Below, piece by piece: positions 61,724 through 64,000 of a stretch of DNA of 64,000 nt; the first letter of the stretch is position 1, and each line of letters starts with the position of its first letter. The notes below the pieces were generated by a model, which saw only the letters and a list, made by a program, of their open reading frames with translations, was not told the DNA's origin and did not search any database. The position numbers and the translations under genes are program-made. Source of the DNA: Oscillospiraceae bacterium (lineage in GTDB: Bacteria > Bacillota > Clostridia > Oscillospirales > Oscillospiraceae); assembly GCA_020025595.1 (NCBI GenBank), contig JAHHRV010000005.1, positions 1 to 64,000 on the forward strand, written 5' to 3'.

Positions 61724-61752
61724 TTGACACGAAGTACGACTGTGAATACAAT
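61724..61752 (+). promoter_or_regulatory. Sigma-A promoter of serine hydrolase
   Basis: TTGACA (61724-61729), a 17-base spacer and TACAAT (61747-61752). Confidence 0.75.
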
Positions 61753-61844
61753 GATTGCCATAAAGAAGGCCTTCACCACCGCAACAAGTGCCGGCAGTGC
61801 GCATTTGCCGGCATCCAATGCAATTGCAAGGAGGATTACTAAAG

Positions 61845-63968
61845 ATGAAATCAAGCCATAACCTGAAAAAGGGCTGCGCCCTGACCATGGCTGCTCTTAT
61901 GATGACAGGCACCATGATGGCAGGCTGCACTTCCGCTCCTGCTGGTTCCACCGCTGGGGAAACGACACAACCCAGCCAGAATGCTGCCCCTACATTCTCT
62001 GAAAGCGGAAAAGCAACCGTCGCCGTGCAGTCCGTTACACTCCCGGAGGCAACCTGGCAGAACGAACTGACATTCCCCAACTGGGCAGGCTACATCGACG
62101 ACACTCTGGCTCTGAACGGTATGTATACCTTTACGACCTACCACGGTCAGGGCAAGCTGTATATTACTCCCGCAGAAGGAGTCACAGGCTTCTCTCTGTT
62201 TGTAAACAACCAGCCCATCGACACCAGCACCATGGCAGCAGGGCAGACCTGGGAAGTGGATATCTCCGAATATACACTGGATGGGGCAAACACCATTCAG
62301 CTGAGCAATATTCAGCCCGGCAGCATGGACGAAGCTGTGAAGGTGAACATTCCGTATCCCGTTGTTCTGGAAGGAACTCCGGAAGAGGTCGGCATTGATT
62401 CCACCGTTCTGGATACCATCGACAGCATCGTCGAATCGGATGTGGAGCATGGTTTCACCAGTGCACAGATGGCAATCGTCAAGGATGGCCGACTGGTATA
62501 TCAGAACGCCTGGGGCACCGTAAACGCCTATAATCCCGACGGAACATCCAAAACCGACAGCCCCGCTGTAACCAACGACACCCTGTACGATCTTGCATCC
62601 AACACAAAGATGTATTCGGTCAACTACGCTCTGCAGTATCTGGTAAGCCAGGGTCAGATCGATCTGGACAGCCGTATTGCTGATCTGCTGGGTCAGGAAT
62701 TCGTGGATGATACCATCGCCATCTCCTTTGCAGACTCCGATCCTGTTGAGCTGGAAGTCGTCAAGCAGTGGAAATCCGAGCTTACCATCCGGGATGTGCT
62801 GCGCCATCAGGCAGGTTTCCCCGCCGATCCTCAGTACCACAACGATGCTTTTGATCAGACGATTCAGAAGACCGCTCCCGGTGTAGAAAATGTCCTGTAC
62901 TCCGGCAGTGATGGCAGCAGCGAAACCCGCCAGAACACACTGAAATCCATTTTCAAGACTCCGCTGATGTACAAGCCGGGAACCAAAACCGTCTACTCCG
63001 ATGTGGACTATATGCTTCTGGGCTTTGTGATTGAGAAAGTAACAGGCAAGGATCTGCAGACATTCCTGTCTGAAACCTTCTGGCAGCCCATGGGTCTGGC
63101 TCATGTGACCTACAATCCGCTGCTCAGCGGCTTTAAGCCCGAAGACTGCGCAGCCACCGAGCTGAACGGCAACACCCGTGACGGAGCTGTTTCCTTCACC
63201 GGAGTACGCACCGATACACTCCAGGGCCAGGTTCACGACGAAAAGGCCTATTACGCAATGGGCGGCGTTTCCGGTCATGCCGGTATGTTCGCCAACGCCA
63301 CCGACCTTGCCAAGCTGGCTTCCGTTATGCTCAGCGGCGGATACGGTGAGCACAGATTCTTTGACCGCAATGTGATGGACACCTTCACCGCTCCTAAAAA
63401 GGAAGACGCCGCAAACTGGGGTCTGGGCTGGTGGCGTGAGGCCGAAAAGAAGCGTGCATGGTATTTCGGAACCCAATCTTCCAACGATACCATCGGTCAC
63501 CAGGGCTGGACCGGCACACTGACGCTGATCGATCCCGACGAAAATCTGGTTGTCGTCTATCTGACCAACAAGATCAACTCTCCGGTCACCGATCCGGCAG
63601 CCAACCCCAACAAGTTTGACGGCAACTGGTATACTTCCGCTACCCTTGGATTTGTGGGACAGATGCTTTACCAGGGCATTGATGAGCGGGCAGGGGAGTC
63701 TGGTGCCGCTATGAGTGCTCTGCTGGCTGACATGGTGAACAGCAAGTTCCGTCTGATTGCCGAAGCAGAGGGCACACTGAGTGCAGATCACCCGCTGGTT
63801 CGCTCCGGTTATGCACTGGCAGAAGTTCTGTTCGACCGGGCAGAGAAGTCCGGCAGCGATGCAGACTGGCAGTATGCCAAGGATGCACTGAATTTGCTGG
63901 ACAGCAGCCGCGACGCACAGGAACTGGCTGCACTGCAGGAGGTACTGCAGAAAGCAGGTAAATCTTAA
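61845..63968 (+). CDS. Class-C beta-lactamase-like serine hydrolase lipoprotein
   Basis: 707 residues. A signal peptide ends in the lipobox MMAGC near residue 27, so the protein is tethered to the outer face of the membrane. A beta-rich domain (about 60-170) precedes the serine-hydrolase domain (about 180-620): SNTK with Ser252 and Lys255 (SxxK), Tyr384 in YSDVD (the YxN position, with Asp for Asn), and HQG near 552 in place of KTG. These fit esterase/D-peptidase members rather than true beta-lactamases. A helical tail follows. The ATG at 61845 has AAGGAGG 9 bases upstream; an in-frame ATG further up lacks a site. Confidence 0.88.
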   Translation: MKSSHNLKKGCALTMAALMMTGTMMAGCTSAPAGSTAGETTQPSQNAAPTFSESGKATVAVQSVTLPEATWQNELTFPNWAGYIDDTLALNGMYTFTTYHGQGKLYITPAEGVTGFSLFVNNQPIDTSTMAAGQTWEVDISEYTLDGANTIQLSNIQPGSMDEAVKVNIPYPVVLEGTPEEVGIDSTVLDTIDSIVESDVEHGFTSAQMAIVKDGRLVYQNAWGTVNAYNPDGTSKTDSPAVTNDTLYDLASNTKMYSVNYALQYLVSQGQIDLDSRIADLLGQEFVDDTIAISFADSDPVELEVVKQWKSELTIRDVLRHQAGFPADPQYHNDAFDQTIQKTAPGVENVLYSGSDGSSETRQNTLKSIFKTPLMYKPGTKTVYSDVDYMLLGFVIEKVTGKDLQTFLSETFWQPMGLAHVTYNPLLSGFKPEDCAATELNGNTRDGAVSFTGVRTDTLQGQVHDEKAYYAMGGVSGHAGMFANATDLAKLASVMLSGGYGEHRFFDRNVMDTFTAPKKEDAANWGLGWWREAEKKRAWYFGTQSSNDTIGHQGWTGTLTLIDPDENLVVVYLTNKINSPVTDPAANPNKFDGNWYTSATLGFVGQMLYQGIDERAGESGAAMSALLADMVNSKFRLIAEAEGTLSADHPLVRSGYALAEVLFDRAEKSGSDADWQYAKDALNLLDSSRDAQELAALQEVLQKAGKS

Positions 63969-64000
63969 GATTTGTTAAAATTGATTGCTGAGGGCAGAGG

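Larger units (their letters stand above)
61451..61844 (+). other. Intergenic region between lacZ and serine hydrolase
   Basis: It holds a terminator (AACGCAGAGC/GCTCTGCGTT, 61491-61523, then ATTTTTG). A perfect 9-bp inverted repeat TATTGTTTC/GAAACAATA lies at 61675-61702, with a second TGTTTCAC about 45 bases upstream. A consensus-like promoter TTGACA-17-TACAAT is at 61724-61752. No small gene is evident. The inverted repeat lies just upstream of the promoter and may be an operator. Confidence 0.6.

Noticed and set aside
61851..63791. 646-codon - strand frame opposite the serine hydrolase
   Set aside because: Antisense of a lipoprotein with SxxK motif and its own promoter; no coding signals of its own.

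Overview
The window reads as chromosomal DNA of a low-to-medium GC, Gram-positive anaerobe of the Firmicutes, most like gut Oscillospiraceae/Clostridia (inference). Support: AGGAGG-type ribosome sites throughout, sigma-A promoters with TTGACA/TATAAT boxes, many short bidirectional hairpin terminators, an LTA-synthase-like enzyme, an acyl-CoA dehydratase activase, COG0523 GTPases, Hyp nickel chaperones and a glycine riboswitch before glyA. No phage, insertion sequence, CRISPR array or rRNA was recognised. There is one tRNA (Pro, anticodon GGG).

Layout. 1-4.4 kb: a truncated surface protein with three FMN-binding domains (-), a divergent AraC regulator and a CPBP membrane protease. 4.6-7.8 kb: two tandem bleomycin-hydrolase-type aminopeptidases C (-) with an 87-residue unknown protein between them. 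7.9-12.7 kb: an FCD-type GntR regulator divergent from the operon hypB - large Fe-S flavoprotein oxidoreductase - hypA, with a FadR-like operator in front of hypB. 12.8-18.8 kb: an EamA exporter, a cysteine-rich protein of unknown role, tRNA-Pro, a PHP phosphatase, a membrane XRE regulator and an LTA-synthase-like enzyme. 19-21 kb: an ECF sigma factor overlapping a membrane-anchored serpin that is placed like an anti-sigma factor. 21.1-23.6 kb: a structured leader, a His-rich COG0523 metal GTPase, a COG0523-like/YcgQ-like fusion and a 54-residue membrane protein carrying an oxaloacetate-decarboxylase beta-subunit motif.

23.8-26.2 kb: a polar amino acid ABC importer operon. 26.3-32.5 kb (-): a GH2 protein that has lost its catalytic glutamates, and a very large single-chain MacB-like ABC protein, separated by a long hairpin element flanked by direct repeats. 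32.6-38.4 kb: glycine riboswitch-glyA, uracil permease (-), AIM24 protein and a YtcJ-like amidohydrolase. 38.5-46.2 kb: cardiolipin synthase, a two-component system, a COG2509 flavoprotein, and an overlapping pair of PlsY-like acyltransferase and MGDG-synthase-type glycosyltransferase. 46.4-53.8 kb (-): a 1427-residue acyl-CoA dehydratase activase, a monoacylglycerol-lipase-like hydrolase, a radical SAM/SPASM protein and a DUF308 protein. 54-64 kb: a PF06541 membrane protein, an M42 aminopeptidase (-), glycerate kinase, an alpha/beta hydrolase, an intact LacZ-type GH2 beta-galactosidase and a class-C serine hydrolase lipoprotein.

The best candidates for undescribed biology are the ECF sigma/transmembrane serpin pair, the hypB-flavoprotein-hypA operon with its FadR-type operator, the COG0523 operon with its structured leader and its OadB-motif microprotein, and the GH2 pseudoenzyme. 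All functions were assigned by reading motifs; no database search was possible.
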